DNA from: Alphaproteobacteria bacterium
GTDB lineage: Bacteria > Pseudomonadota > Alphaproteobacteria > Bin65
Direction: 5' to 3'
Assembly (NCBI GenBank): GCA_021776685.1
Contig: JAJFFJ010000098.1
Location: 1 to 46,886 of the forward strand
Length of the DNA: 46,886 nucleotides
Shown in pieces: positions 8,832 to 16,975 of this stretch. Every line of letters begins with the position of its first letter. Within the stretch, counting starts at the first letter, position 1. The notes under the pieces were generated by a model. That model was not told the origin of the DNA. It saw nothing but the letters and a program-made list of their open reading frames with translations, and searched no databases. A program made the translations under genes and the position numbers.

Positions 8832-9276
8832 GCTCCCGCCCCTCGCTGACAACGTCTTCGAGACCTACCGGGCCATGGTGCTGCCGGCACAGTGCGATCA
8901 CTACGGCCACATGAATGTGCGCTTCTATGCCTGGCATTTCGACGAAGCAGGATTCCAGATCTGGACCTGCGCCGACGTAAGCCAGGCGGAGATGCGCGAG
9001 CGCGGGTTCCACGTGGTCGTCGCAAAAAGCACGACGCATTTCCGCCGCGAACTGGTGGTGGGCACGTCGATCCTGGTGCGCGCCGGATTCACCCATGTGG
9101 GCGACAAGAGCGTGGGCCACACCGGCAAGATGTACAACGCGGACACCGGCGACCTGAGTGCGATCCACGAAACGGTGGAGGTCTTCTTCGATCCGGAAAG
9201 CCGCAAGCCGGCGCCGATGCCCGACGACTACCGCGAGCGCCTGACAGCGCTGATCATTGATCCGGATACCGTCTGA
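8824..9276 (+). CDS. Hot-dog-fold thioesterase (4HBT type)
   Basis: 150 residues with a single hot-dog domain. The DHYGHMNVRFYAWHFDEA segment (25-42) is the 4-hydroxybenzoyl-CoA-thioesterase/FcbC-like signature, with Asp25 in the catalytic position and HMN following. The Val-rich strand HVVVAKSTTHFRRELVVGT is typical of the central helix and strand. It overlaps the preceding hydrolase by eight bases, so it belongs to the same operon. It probably hydrolyses an acyl-CoA or aromatic-CoA thioester in the cytosol. This is the last gene of the first plus-strand run; the next gene is on the opposite strand. Confidence 0.88.
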   Translation: MAKLPPLADNVFETYRAMVLPAQCDHYGHMNVRFYAWHFDEAGFQIWTCADVSQAEMRERGFHVVVAKSTTHFRRELVVGTSILVRAGFTHVGDKSVGHTGKMYNADTGDLSAIHETVEVFFDPESRKPAPMPDDYRERLTALIIDPDTV

Positions 9277-9311
9277 GGCAGTCCATCGGAAGTCGCGACC
9301 ACCGCGGCCAG

Positions 9312-10336
9312 CTAGCCAGCAGCGGTCCGGTGCAGCGCCAGTAACCCCTCCACCTCCGTGGCCGCCATCCGGCCAAAGCCGCACTCGGCGGCGATGCCGA
9401 AGTCACGCCGCACCCGTTGCGCCGCGTCGATCCGTCGGCGGGCGCCTTCCACACCGTCAGCCAGATGCAGCAGGCCCAGATAGAGTTCGGTCTCTGCCGC
9501 AAGGCGCAGGTCGGTGAGCGGCGCGAAATAGGCATCGTCATCACGGTCCACAGGCACCGGCATGTGGATCCAGTCGATGGCGCGTCCTACGCCGCCAGTC
9601 AGGCCATTCGCGACCCACACCAGTTTTGCCAGATCTGCCGGCTCCTTCCAGTGCCGGTTGTTCATGCTGCCGTAACAGAGGTGAAAGCCAAGCTCGATGC
9701 CGTTCGGCACCGCATCGCCGAAGCGGCAGAGCCGTGACATGAGAACGCCGTCAGGATCATCCATGGGCGCTGGATAGACCCTCTCGAACAGGCTCATCTC
9801 GGTCGCCACATCCCATTGAACCGCCAGATCCTCCACCGGAAATGCACGGACCATCCGGTCAAGTTCCTCAAGTATGGCGGCTTCGTAGCGGGGGTAGACC
9901 GCCTCCTGGCTGTCGTATTCCGTGAACGCATAGATCGGGGCAAAAGGCGTTGGCAGACAGACCTGAAAGCGCGCGTCCCGCCGGAACCCGCCTGCTTCGC
10001 GCCGCGCTCTGAACAGGGCATAGGATTCCGTCGCGGCGTCAGCGAAACCCAGATTGCGGAAGGTCACCTGCGTCGCGTCCGCGCCCGCCTTCAGCCGCCA
10101 GGGGGCCGCAGCTGGTAATCGCGCTGGGGCGCGTCCAGGGGTTCGAAGGCCTCGTGGTCGGCGAAGGCCTTATGCTGCCAGGCGATCCAGTTGGTACGCT
10201 CACCAGTCTCGCCATCGGGAACCCGGTGCAGCACACTACCCAAGTGACGCGCCTCGGCGTCGAACACATCGGCGGCGGTTGCCAACGGCACGCTGCCGCA
10301 CAGCAGCACAGGCCTGTCTTCGCGGTTTCCGGTCAC
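9312..10336 (-). pseudogene. MetE/UROD-like protein, split by a one-base frameshift
   Basis: Two minus-strand frames together make one protein of about 340 residues. The first (10336 to 10091) has LLCGSVPL and RVPDGETGERTNWIAWQ, the N-terminus of an uncharacterised methionine-synthase-like family. The second (upstream of 10067, ending at 9312) carries the barrel with VQWDVATE, HLCYGS (His and Cys zinc ligands as in MetE/UROD folds) and a late ECGFGR supplying another Cys. At plus-strand 10101-10105 there is a run of five G. One extra base there would join the frames as ...YQLRPPWRLKAGADATQVTF..., which reads naturally. It is therefore either a real frameshift mutation or a homopolymer sequencing error. 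It is transcribed against its neighbours. Confidence 0.8.
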
Positions 10337-10440
10337 GTTTCACCTTTCCGTTTCGCTGGCTGAACACTGCCGCCTTTCCAGTGTGCGGAAAGTTTGGCCT
10401 GCCCTATAGTTAGCCGTCAAACAGCAGCAGCGCGACGGCC

Positions 10441-11130
10441 ATGGCCAACGACATCACCGGCACCGATATTCTTCTGACGGTTTTTCTGAAGCACGACCAG
10501 AGCCAGGCGCTGGACGAGTTTCAGAGCAAGCTTGATGCGCGGAAGTGGTGGCAGAACTTCCCGCCGGAGGGGGTCGAAGTGGTGTCCTGGAACGTGGTCA
10601 TGGGTATCGGGCAGATCGTGACCCTGAAGCTGCCGCCCAACCGGCTGCAGGCCGTGAATGTGGCGCTGGAGCGCTTTGCCTGGGGCGTCTTCCGCACGGA
10701 GACCTTCATCTCCTACGACTTCATGGCGGTGCGCGAGCGGCTGGCCGGAGAATCGGCGGCACGGCAGGACAATGCGGCCCCGCCTTCTGACGGAATGGCC
10801 ACTGACGAAGAGCCCGCTGACGAAGTACCCAGTGGCGCTGGCGGGAGTCACCACCCCCGCCTGCCGCCCAATGGTCTTTATCTGAGCGATACCCAGTCGA
10901 AGACCCACGAGCCGACGGCGTGGGAACAGCAGCTGGGCGATATCCTGGAAGTTGCCTTCAAGGCAGGCCAGCACGAGTTGCCGGCAGTGGTCGCTGCGTT
11001 GAACGGCGCGGGTCTGCCCATGCCGGACGGCAGGCTCTGGGACGAAGCCGGATTCGAGGCCGTGATGGAAAGACTGGGCACCGGCGAACAGATCGATGGC
11101 CCCGCCGTGGCCTCCACTGGGCCAAAGTGA
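10441..11130 (+). CDS. Two-domain accessory protein of the Rieske cluster (function unknown)
   Basis: 229 residues. Residues about 6-105 (LLTVFLKHDQSQ ... FPPEGVEVVSWNVVMGIGQIVTLKLPP ... FAWGVFRTETFISYDF) match a conserved small-protein pattern that I remember as a stand-alone hypothetical protein. A Pro/Gly/Asp-rich linker (about 106-140) leads to residues about 145-215 (YLSDTQSKTHEPTAWEQQLGDILEVAF ... LWDEAGFEAVMERLG). This second part resembles the 'recombinase-like helix-turn-helix' small proteins often encoded beside Rieske oxygenases. No catalytic motif is visible. It ends 11 bp before the Rieske gene, so the two are very likely co-translated. The domain identification is from memory and moderately sure. 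Confidence 0.75.
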   Translation: MANDITGTDILLTVFLKHDQSQALDEFQSKLDARKWWQNFPPEGVEVVSWNVVMGIGQIVTLKLPPNRLQAVNVALERFAWGVFRTETFISYDFMAVRERLAGESAARQDNAAPPSDGMATDEEPADEVPSGAGGSHHPRLPPNGLYLSDTQSKTHEPTAWEQQLGDILEVAFKAGQHELPAVVAALNGAGLPMPDGRLWDEAGFEAVMERLGTGEQIDGPAVASTGPK

Positions 11131-11141
11131 GGAGAGGCAGA

Positions 11142-12191
11142 ATGGCAGCAGCAACTCCCCGGCATCGCATCAGCCCTGAGGCGCAAAACATCCTGGATAC
11201 AGGGTTGCGCGAGCGCTGGTACGGCATCATTCCGTTGGATCTTATCGGCGATGGCCCCGCGCGGCTGACCCGTTGGGGCCGGCAACTGGTGATCTGGCGC
11301 GACAGTGACGGCGGGGTGCACCTGCTGGACGACCGATGCCCCCACCGCGGCGCGCCGCTTTCAATAGCGCGGCACGACGGCGACCGGCTGACCTGCGTCT
11401 ATCATGGCGCGCAGATCCTGGCGGACGGCACTGTCGCCGCCCTGCCCGGCGAACCCGATAGCGACCTGGTGGGCGCCTGTGGCGTTCACCGCTATCCCAC
11501 CCAGGAGCACCGTGGTTGCCTCTATGCCTGGCTGAGCGACTCAGACGCGCCGCCGCCGCCGCTGACCCTGCCGGAACGGCTGACCAGTGATGACTATGAG
11601 GCGTTTCTGGCCCACACCGAGTGGCGCTGCCCCTACCGCTTCCTGGTCGACAACAACATGGACCCGATGCATGGCGCCTTCCTGCACGCCACGTCCCATT
11701 CCATGGCGGAAGGCAGCAAGGAAGCGCAGTTTGGTCTACGCGAGACGGACAGCGGCTTTGTTTTCGAGAAGACCAACCAGAAGGATCTGAACTTCGATTG
11801 GTCCGAATGGTATGACAACACGATCCAGGCGGTGTGCCTAGAGATTCCCTATCCGGACACCGGCGGTCCGGGCGGCAACTTCGGCATCGTCTTCCACGTG
11901 ACGCCGATCGACGAAACCACCTCCGCCTGTTTCTTCTGGCGGCACCGCAAGGTCAGCGGCTGGCAGCGGGATGTGTGGAAATTTCTCTACCGCAACCGTC
12001 TGGAGGCCCGGCACTGGCATGTGCTTGAGCAGGACCGGCTGGTGTCGGAGACCATCGCCGCAAATGCCGACGACCAGGAATATCTCTACAGTCACGACCT
12101 GGGCCTGACCCGTGTGCGTACCCTTATGGCGCGCGAAGCGGAGAAACAGGCCCGCGCCGCGCATCAACCGGGCCAGCAGGCCGCCGAATAG
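11142..12191 (+). CDS. Rieske non-heme iron oxygenase, catalytic subunit
   Basis: 349 residues from the ATG at 11142, preceded by GAGGAGAGG; an open frame continues upstream but overlaps the previous gene. The [2Fe-2S] Rieske ligands are Cys66/His68 (CPHRG) and Cys85/His88 (CVYHG). The mononuclear iron site is N171-x2-D174-x2-H177-x4-H182 in NNMDPMHGAFLH, with Asp174 as the electron-bridging residue. The short length and N-terminal Rieske domain resemble vanillate O-demethylase/phthalate-type oxygenases (group with only alpha subunits). It would hydroxylate or demethylate an aromatic substrate. No reductase gene is in the window, so electrons must come from elsewhere. Confidence 0.92.
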   Translation: MAAATPRHRISPEAQNILDTGLRERWYGIIPLDLIGDGPARLTRWGRQLVIWRDSDGGVHLLDDRCPHRGAPLSIARHDGDRLTCVYHGAQILADGTVAALPGEPDSDLVGACGVHRYPTQEHRGCLYAWLSDSDAPPPPLTLPERLTSDDYEAFLAHTEWRCPYRFLVDNNMDPMHGAFLHATSHSMAEGSKEAQFGLRETDSGFVFEKTNQKDLNFDWSEWYDNTIQAVCLEIPYPDTGGPGGNFGIVFHVTPIDETTSACFFWRHRKVSGWQRDVWKFLYRNRLEARHWHVLEQDRLVSETIAANADDQEYLYSHDLGLTRVRTLMAREAEKQARAAHQPGQQAAE

Positions 12192-12202
12192 GGAGTCCCT
12201 TC

Positions 12203-12604
12203 ATGGCCGACCGTATCGAGCAGATCACCTCCGCCGCCACCCCGGAGCCGCCTGGCAATATCTATACCCAGGCGCTCAAGGTCGGCGACCGGCTCTATCT
12301 CGCCGGGCAGACCGGCAATGGCCCTGACGGCAACATCGTCAGCGACAATCCCTACGAGCAGACCATTGCCTGCTTCCAGAATATCAAGAACCTGATCGAG
12401 GCCGCGGGGGGCACGATCAACGATATCGTCAAGCTGACGGTCTATCTGGTGGATATGGCCCACCGTCCTGACCTGGGCCGCGCCCGCAACGAATTCTTCC
12501 CAGGTCGCAAACCCTGCTCGACGTTGCTCGGCGTCAAAGCGCTGGCCGCACCTGAGTATCTGGTCGAGGTGGACGCGGAAGTGATTTTGGGGGCCGGCGG
12601 CTAA
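12203..12604 (+). CDS. RidA/YjgF/Rid-family protein
   Basis: 133 residues with the full Rid fold (PPGNIYTQALKVGDRLYLAGQTG ... ENLI-type helix ... VKLTVYLVDM). In canonical RidA an Arg near position 105 binds the imine/enamine carboxylate; by alignment that place is occupied by Cys in the KPCSTLLGVKAL segment, so this is probably not an archetypal imine deaminase. 2-aminomuconate deaminases of aminophenol pathways belong to this broad family, and that role would fit the neighbouring extradiol dioxygenase (inference). GGGAG sits upstream of the ATG, 11 bp after the Rieske gene. It ends the second plus-strand run. Confidence 0.9.
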   Translation: MADRIEQITSAATPEPPGNIYTQALKVGDRLYLAGQTGNGPDGNIVSDNPYEQTIACFQNIKNLIEAAGGTINDIVKLTVYLVDMAHRPDLGRARNEFFPGRKPCSTLLGVKALAAPEYLVEVDAEVILGAGG

Positions 12605-12655
12605 ACCGCAGCGCCAATCCGAGATTGTATTTCTGACATGGGTGCGACCGGCCCG

Positions 12656-13018
12656 TCATACGTGAAGAATTTCGCCCCGGAGTGAGTAGGCGATCATCAG
12701 CAGTTCTTCCTGTTCGCGCTGGCCGACCTCGTTGGCGTTCAGCGCCTCCAGGATGTCATCCAGCACAGCGACATATTCCTGCTCGTTGATATTCATGCCC
12801 TTGTGGGCGGCGATCATGTCCTTACCGGTATAGGTCTGGGGGCCGCCGGTGCCTGCGCAGACAAATTCCGTGACCAGCCGGATCACCTCGTCCCGGTTGC
12901 TCTGCGCATACCGGGCGTTGACGGCCTTGTTTCTGGTGTGATTGTCGAAGATCGAGGTGGCGATCTGCCGGATTTTGTCTTCTCCGCCAAGGCGCTCGTA
13001 AAGGCTGAGATCAGTCAT
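12656..13018 (-). CDS. Group I truncated hemoglobin
   Basis: 120 residues from ATG at 13016-13018, preceded by GGAA; a second in-frame ATG at 13030 would add four residues. The 2-on-2 globin pattern is clear: [15 protein letters not shown] (helix A/B), the YTGKDM turn and AHKGMNI with proximal His72. The B-helix region reads [10 protein letters not shown], so the usual B9/B10 Phe-Tyr pair is not obvious. Such proteins bind O2 or NO and may protect oxygenases or scavenge NO. Its end faces ridA across 51 bp with no clear terminator. Confidence 0.9.
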   Translation of the reverse strand: MTDLSLYERLGGEDKIRQIATSIFDNHTRNKAVNARYAQSNRDEVIRLVTEFVCAGTGGPQTYTGKDMIAAHKGMNINEQEYVAVLDDILEALNANEVGQREQEELLMIAYSLRGEILHV

Positions 13019-13080
13019 CGGTGTTTCCATGGTCAGGGTTGCAAGGTTCGACTGGTTCGGTGGGTAGGTGAGCCGACGGC

Positions 13081-13347
13081 CTAAAGATATTTGGCGTTCC
13101 GCCAATGGCCGATCCATCGTGGCTCGGTGCCACGCAATTCGTGGAATTGGTCGTGCAGCCGCTTGCCGCCCGGGCCATAGCCCCGGTCAGGCTCAGCTAA
13201 GATTGTGACAGGCGAGCTTGACCGGACCATCTGGGCTGGTGGCCGGGTTTGAGACGGGGCTTCGTAGAAAACCGCCGGCTCGGCGCGGGCGTCAACGAAA
13301 TGACCAAGGACATCCCGAAGGCTCGGCAGGAACAATCGAACAAGCAT
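13081..13347 (-). CDS. Small hypothetical protein
   Basis: 88 residues, not recognised. I list it because an AGGAG ribosome binding site lies six bases before its ATG (13345-13347) and no other gene occupies the strand. The sequence begins [31 protein letters not shown] and is rich in Arg and Pro, with no signal peptide, membrane segment or motif. It is divergent from the winged-helix regulator, 157 bp away, so the two may share a control region, and the globin lies 62 bp downstream on the same strand. Codon use does not clearly separate it from noise, so it may be spurious. Confidence 0.45.
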   Translation of the reverse strand: MLVRLFLPSLRDVLGHFVDARAEPAVFYEAPSQTRPPAQMVRSSSPVTILAEPDRGYGPGGKRLHDQFHELRGTEPRWIGHWRNAKYL

Positions 13348-13504
13348 GCTGGGCTCCTCATGGGCAGTAACGGCGGTGTAACTGACAAGGAGCCTAGGGG
13401 CTTACAAACGCCTGCGCTTGGAGAAGATCTGTAGAAACTGTTGAGAATTCCATGATTTTGCCGAAACTGTGCCATTGCTCCCGCAACTATGATCGACCAC
13501 CGCC

Positions 13505-15064
13505 TTGCAATACCGGTTTTCAGACTTTGAGATCGACGGAGAAACCCATGAACTGCGTCGCAATGGTGAGTCCGTAAGCCTGGAGCCGCAGGTCTTCGAT
13601 CTCCTGCTCCACCTTGTGCGCAATCCGGACCGGTTGATCAGCCGGGATGAGTTGATCGAGCATATCTGGCGCGGGCGGATTGTCTCCGAGGCAACCATAA
13701 GTTCCCGGATCAATGCGACGCGCCGTGCCATCGGCGATGATGGAAAGACCCAGGCCCTGATCAAGACCGTGCCCCGGCGGGGCATCCGGTTTATCGGTCA
13801 CGTGGAGCCGATTGGCGGCGACACCGCTACAGCCGCCCCAAGTCAGTTGGCAGATTCCCCATCGCCACCGCTGCCAGACCGACCGTCCATCGTCGTCCTG
13901 CCGTTCCAGAATCTGTCGCCGGATGCTGGCAACGCGTTTCTCGCCGATGGGATGACCCAGGATCTGATCACCTCACTCTCCCACATCGACGCCATTTTCG
14001 TCATCGCGCGGAACACGTCATTCTCCTACAGCGATGCGGTAACGGATCATCGGTCTCTCGCGGCTACCCTCGGCGTTCAGTATGTCCTGGAGGGCAGTGT
14101 CCGCGGCAAAGGCAACCAGATACGCGTATCGGCGCAACTGATTGAGGCTCAGACCGGCAAGCACCTCTGGGCGGATCGGTTCGACCGCGAGACGCAGAAT
14201 GTATTCGATGTAGAGGACGAGATCACATCAGAGATTGTTGCCGCTCTCCAGGTGACGCTAACGGATGGCGAGATGCTGCGGATACGCCGGCGCCAAACCG
14301 ACAATCTACAAGCCTGGGCCTGCCTAATGGGCGGGGTCCAGCATCTTCGGCGCTTCACCCGGGAAGACAATGCAGAGGCGCAGCTGCTTCTGGACCTGTC
14401 CCTCCAACACGACCCCAACATCGCTGCGGCGTGGAGCATGCTCGGATGGACCCACCTGGTGGACGCACGGCTGGCCTATTCCTCGTCTTCCGAGATATCG
14501 CTCGAGCAAGCGGCGGAATTCGTCGAGAAGGGTCTGGAACTTGATGCAGACGACGCGGACGCCAATTCAATTCTGGGTGGGATCCGCCTGCTCCAGCGCA
14601 GATTCGATGAAGCGGAGGCACTGTGCATCAAGGGCGCTGGGCTGGGCCCGAGCAACGCCGATTGCCATATCTGGCTTGGCTTTGTCTATGTCTACCGCGG
14701 CCGCCCCGAGCAGGCGTTGACGGCCCTGCGCAAGGCCATGCGCCTCAGCCCGATTTACCCCGATTGGTACAATAGCATCGTAGGTCTCTGCTACCGGAGC
14801 CTGGGAAGGCCCGACGACGCGCTGGACGCGGACCGGAAACGGCTTGAACTCAATCCGCAAAACCCGTTTTCCCACTTTAGAATGGCGGCTGTGTTGGCAG
14901 AATGCGGGCAGTGGGATGAAGCCAGGAAACACGTGGCTGCCGCACTGGCCTCCAATCCAGGCACCTCACTCCGCCAGGTCCACGCGTCCGAACCCTTCGA
15001 GGACGACAAGGAAATGGAACGGTACCTTGATCTTCTCCGGCAAGCCGGGCTTCCGGAATCCTGA
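13505..15064 (+). CDS. Winged-helix transcriptional regulator with TolB-like and TPR domains
   Basis: 519 residues. Residues 1-100 form an OmpR/CadC-type winged helix (EPQVFDLLLHLVRNPDRLISRDELIEHIW ... RRAIGDDG ... KTVPRRGIRFIG). Residues about 118-235 form the TolB-N/FlgO-like domain often fused to it (PSIVVLPFQNLSPD ... VLEGSVR ... LIEAQTGKHLWADRFDR). From about 240 onward TPR-like helices run to the end. There is no membrane segment, so unlike CadC it should be soluble. The start is TTG at 13505: the frame closes at 13490-13492 and no ATG or GTG lies between. Signal and targets unknown; the adjacent oxygenase genes are natural candidates. Confidence 0.88.
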   Translation: MQYRFSDFEIDGETHELRRNGESVSLEPQVFDLLLHLVRNPDRLISRDELIEHIWRGRIVSEATISSRINATRRAIGDDGKTQALIKTVPRRGIRFIGHVEPIGGDTATAAPSQLADSPSPPLPDRPSIVVLPFQNLSPDAGNAFLADGMTQDLITSLSHIDAIFVIARNTSFSYSDAVTDHRSLAATLGVQYVLEGSVRGKGNQIRVSAQLIEAQTGKHLWADRFDRETQNVFDVEDEITSEIVAALQVTLTDGEMLRIRRRQTDNLQAWACLMGGVQHLRRFTREDNAEAQLLLDLSLQHDPNIAAAWSMLGWTHLVDARLAYSSSSEISLEQAAEFVEKGLELDADDADANSILGGIRLLQRRFDEAEALCIKGAGLGPSNADCHIWLGFVYVYRGRPEQALTALRKAMRLSPIYPDWYNSIVGLCYRSLGRPDDALDADRKRLELNPQNPFSHFRMAAVLAECGQWDEARKHVAAALASNPGTSLRQVHASEPFEDDKEMERYLDLLRQAGLPES

Positions 15065-15120
15065 AGTGGAAATGGGACGGGCCTGAACATCTGATGGAAG
15101 TCGACGCCGGCCAGTGCCCG

Positions 15121-16203
15121 TCAGGTATTTGACGGTCCCTTTGACAGACCATCCTCTGCAAATAGACCGCGCCATTGATCCTGCTCAGCGGGACTCTCGG
15201 AATAGCTGGCCAGCCGGTCTGCAGCCTTACCGATCAGGTCTGCCGCGTTCTCGCCACGGGTCGCCAGATAGTCGCGCAAAGTCTGAAGGGATTGGTCCAC
15301 GACGCCAAACCCCGCCGTCATCACCGCCGTGGTCATCTGCACGCCGCGGGCGCCGGCAAGGAGAAAACGAATTACGTCCAGTCCATCGCGGGCACCGTTA
15401 GTGGCCATCAGCGGGAAATCCGGTCCGACCGCCCGCCGCGCCAGGGCCAACCAGCGGCAGGTCAGCGGCAGGGCCCAAGCGCCGCCGAATGCGCCAAATG
15501 TGCCGAGGATGGGCGCCTGGGTTTCCACATCGGGGACGAAACCCATGAAACGGCCCATGATCGTCACGGCGTCGGCCCCACCCTCGCGCGCTGCGGCGAC
15601 CAAGCCTGCCACGTCGTCGCTCTGTCCGGTGAGCTTGACCCAGAGCGGCACCGTGACCGCAGCACGAAACCGCTCGGTCATCTCGCGGACCCGTCCGGCG
15701 TCGCGCTCCAGCGTGATGGCGCCCGCTGCCGCCTCGGCGGCATGGGGCGCTCCGATGTTGAGCTCGATCACGCGCGCACCCGCCGCCACCATTGCCCGTG
15801 CGTAATCCAGCCCGGTGACCTGATCGGCCGGGATCAGGCTGGCGATAACGAGCGCATTGTGATGACGGGCCACCCCGTCGGTTTCCTTCAAGAGGGCAAG
15901 CCAGTCGTCAAAGGCGAGCGGAGAAAGCCCGGAACGGCAGAATAGATGGGCATCGCGAGGTGGCGACTCATTCCAATCGAGCGGACGCCAGTCGCTGTCC
16001 AGCAGGGCATATTCGGCATTGGCGAGTTGGACCTTGGCGGCTTCCGACTCGTTGGTCGATTTCATCACCACCGCCGCGGCGCCCGCTTTGAGCGCCGCTT
16101 CGACCCCAGTGGTCTCGATAAGATGCTCTCCCGATCCACAGATCAGGGGGTTCTTCAGGCGAATGCCGCCAATGTCGATATTGAGGCCGGGTGTATCAGT
16201 CAT
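15121..16203 (-). CDS. Dihydroorotate dehydrogenase-like FMN oxidoreductase
   Basis: 360 residues, FMN-binding TIM barrel of the DHODH/PreA superfamily: IDIGGIRLKNPLICGSG at the N-terminus, VIELNIGAPHA, VPLWVKLTG, GGADAVTIMGR, and the C-terminal phosphate-binding part LMATNGARDGLDVIRFLLAGARGVQMTTAVM. In genuine DHODHs and dihydropyrimidine dehydrogenases the LN-x-CP loop contributes to catalysis; here the equivalent reads LNIGAPH with no Cys. It is therefore unlikely to be the pyrimidine biosynthetic enzyme. The gene is convergent with the regulator and stands alone in the accessory block. Substrate unknown. Confidence 0.85.
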   Translation of the reverse strand: MTDTPGLNIDIGGIRLKNPLICGSGEHLIETTGVEAALKAGAAAVVMKSTNESEAAKVQLANAEYALLDSDWRPLDWNESPPRDAHLFCRSGLSPLAFDDWLALLKETDGVARHHNALVIASLIPADQVTGLDYARAMVAAGARVIELNIGAPHAAEAAAGAITLERDAGRVREMTERFRAAVTVPLWVKLTGQSDDVAGLVAAAREGGADAVTIMGRFMGFVPDVETQAPILGTFGAFGGAWALPLTCRWLALARRAVGPDFPLMATNGARDGLDVIRFLLAGARGVQMTTAVMTAGFGVVDQSLQTLRDYLATRGENAADLIGKAADRLASYSESPAEQDQWRGLFAEDGLSKGPSNT

Positions 16204-16504
16204 CTCTGCCTAACGAACGGCGCGGCTCGGACAGTCACACCCGATACGGCCAGAGAGCCTATTGCCCGGAGCGCGAAATCATTCCCGTCACGGCACCTGG
16301 CGACGAAGCATGCGAGGCTCATATCGTGCTCCCTCAGGTCCATTGCGTGCGCCCGAATGAGTCCGGCGCGTGCCGCGGTGACCTGCATCGACGGTTGGTA
16401 CCATCCGTCGTGCTAGGATTGTAGCTTACTCAGGTGCCGGAATCTCGACTACCCAACTTGGGCGCCTACCTCGGGTGCCTTAGACGGCAGGGAAAGGAAA
16501 CAGG
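16204..16504. other. 301-bp divergent intergenic region
   Basis: Lies between the divergent flavoprotein and SnoaL-like genes, so it must hold both promoters. I find no well-formed -35/-10 pair. A 62-residue minus-strand frame (16200-16388) is open but overlaps the flavoprotein start, lacks a ribosome binding site and resembles nothing I know. No RNA gene or repeat seen. Confidence 0.5.
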
Positions 16505-16873
16505 ATGGATATCGAGCGCCTTGTGGGCTTTGGCGAGGTGTGGGCGCAGAAGGATCTTGAAGCCTGCATGGAGCACTTCACCGAAGATGCTGTCTTCCAT
16601 GCAGCAGCAGGGCCAGAGCCAGGAACGACCATCTCCGGCAAGGAAGCAATTCGCCGACAGATTGAGATTATCTTTGCCAATCCTCTCATCGCGCCAATGA
16701 TTCCTGGCCCCTGTTTCGTCTCCGGCGATCACGGCATGGCTCATTGGACGCTGGTGATCGAAGCCGAAAGCGGAGATTCCCACGAGTATCGCGGGGTCGA
16801 TTTCTATCAGTTTGAGGGGGACAAGATCAGCCTGAAGGATTCTTTTCGAAAGGTCCTCATAGAACCCAACTAG
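16505..16873 (+). CDS. SnoaL-like / NTF2-fold protein
   Basis: 122 residues with the NTF2-like cone: an N-terminal helix ending in WAQKDLEACMEHFTEDAVFH, a Gly-Lys-Glu turn (ISGKEAIRRQIE), and the last strands HEYRGVDFYQFEGDKISLKDSFRKVL. This is the pattern of SnoaL-type polyketide cyclases, ketosteroid isomerase relatives and many small hydrolases. The ATG follows GGAAAGGAAACAGG, a good ribosome binding site. Alone it does not indicate a reaction. The DUF1989 gene begins 102 bp later on the same strand. Confidence 0.85.
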   Translation: MDIERLVGFGEVWAQKDLEACMEHFTEDAVFHAAAGPEPGTTISGKEAIRRQIEIIFANPLIAPMIPGPCFVSGDHGMAHWTLVIEAESGDSHEYRGVDFYQFEGDKISLKDSFRKVLIEPN

Positions 16874-16975
16874 GCTGTGGCAGGTGTGTCTCAGCCGGAC
16901 ATCGCCTCGAATACCGATCCTCGCCGGCCTCGGGCATGTATATTTGACCCTCAACCGTAACTCACAGGTAGTGAA

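Noticed and set aside
10920-11141. Longer N-terminus for the Rieske oxygenase reaching back to 10920
   Set aside because: It would overlap the preceding gene by 200 bp; ATG 11142 has GAGGAGAGG in front and fits the family's start.
16200-16388. 62-residue minus-strand open frame upstream of the flavoprotein
   Set aside because: It overlaps the flavoprotein start, has no ribosome binding site and resembles no known protein.
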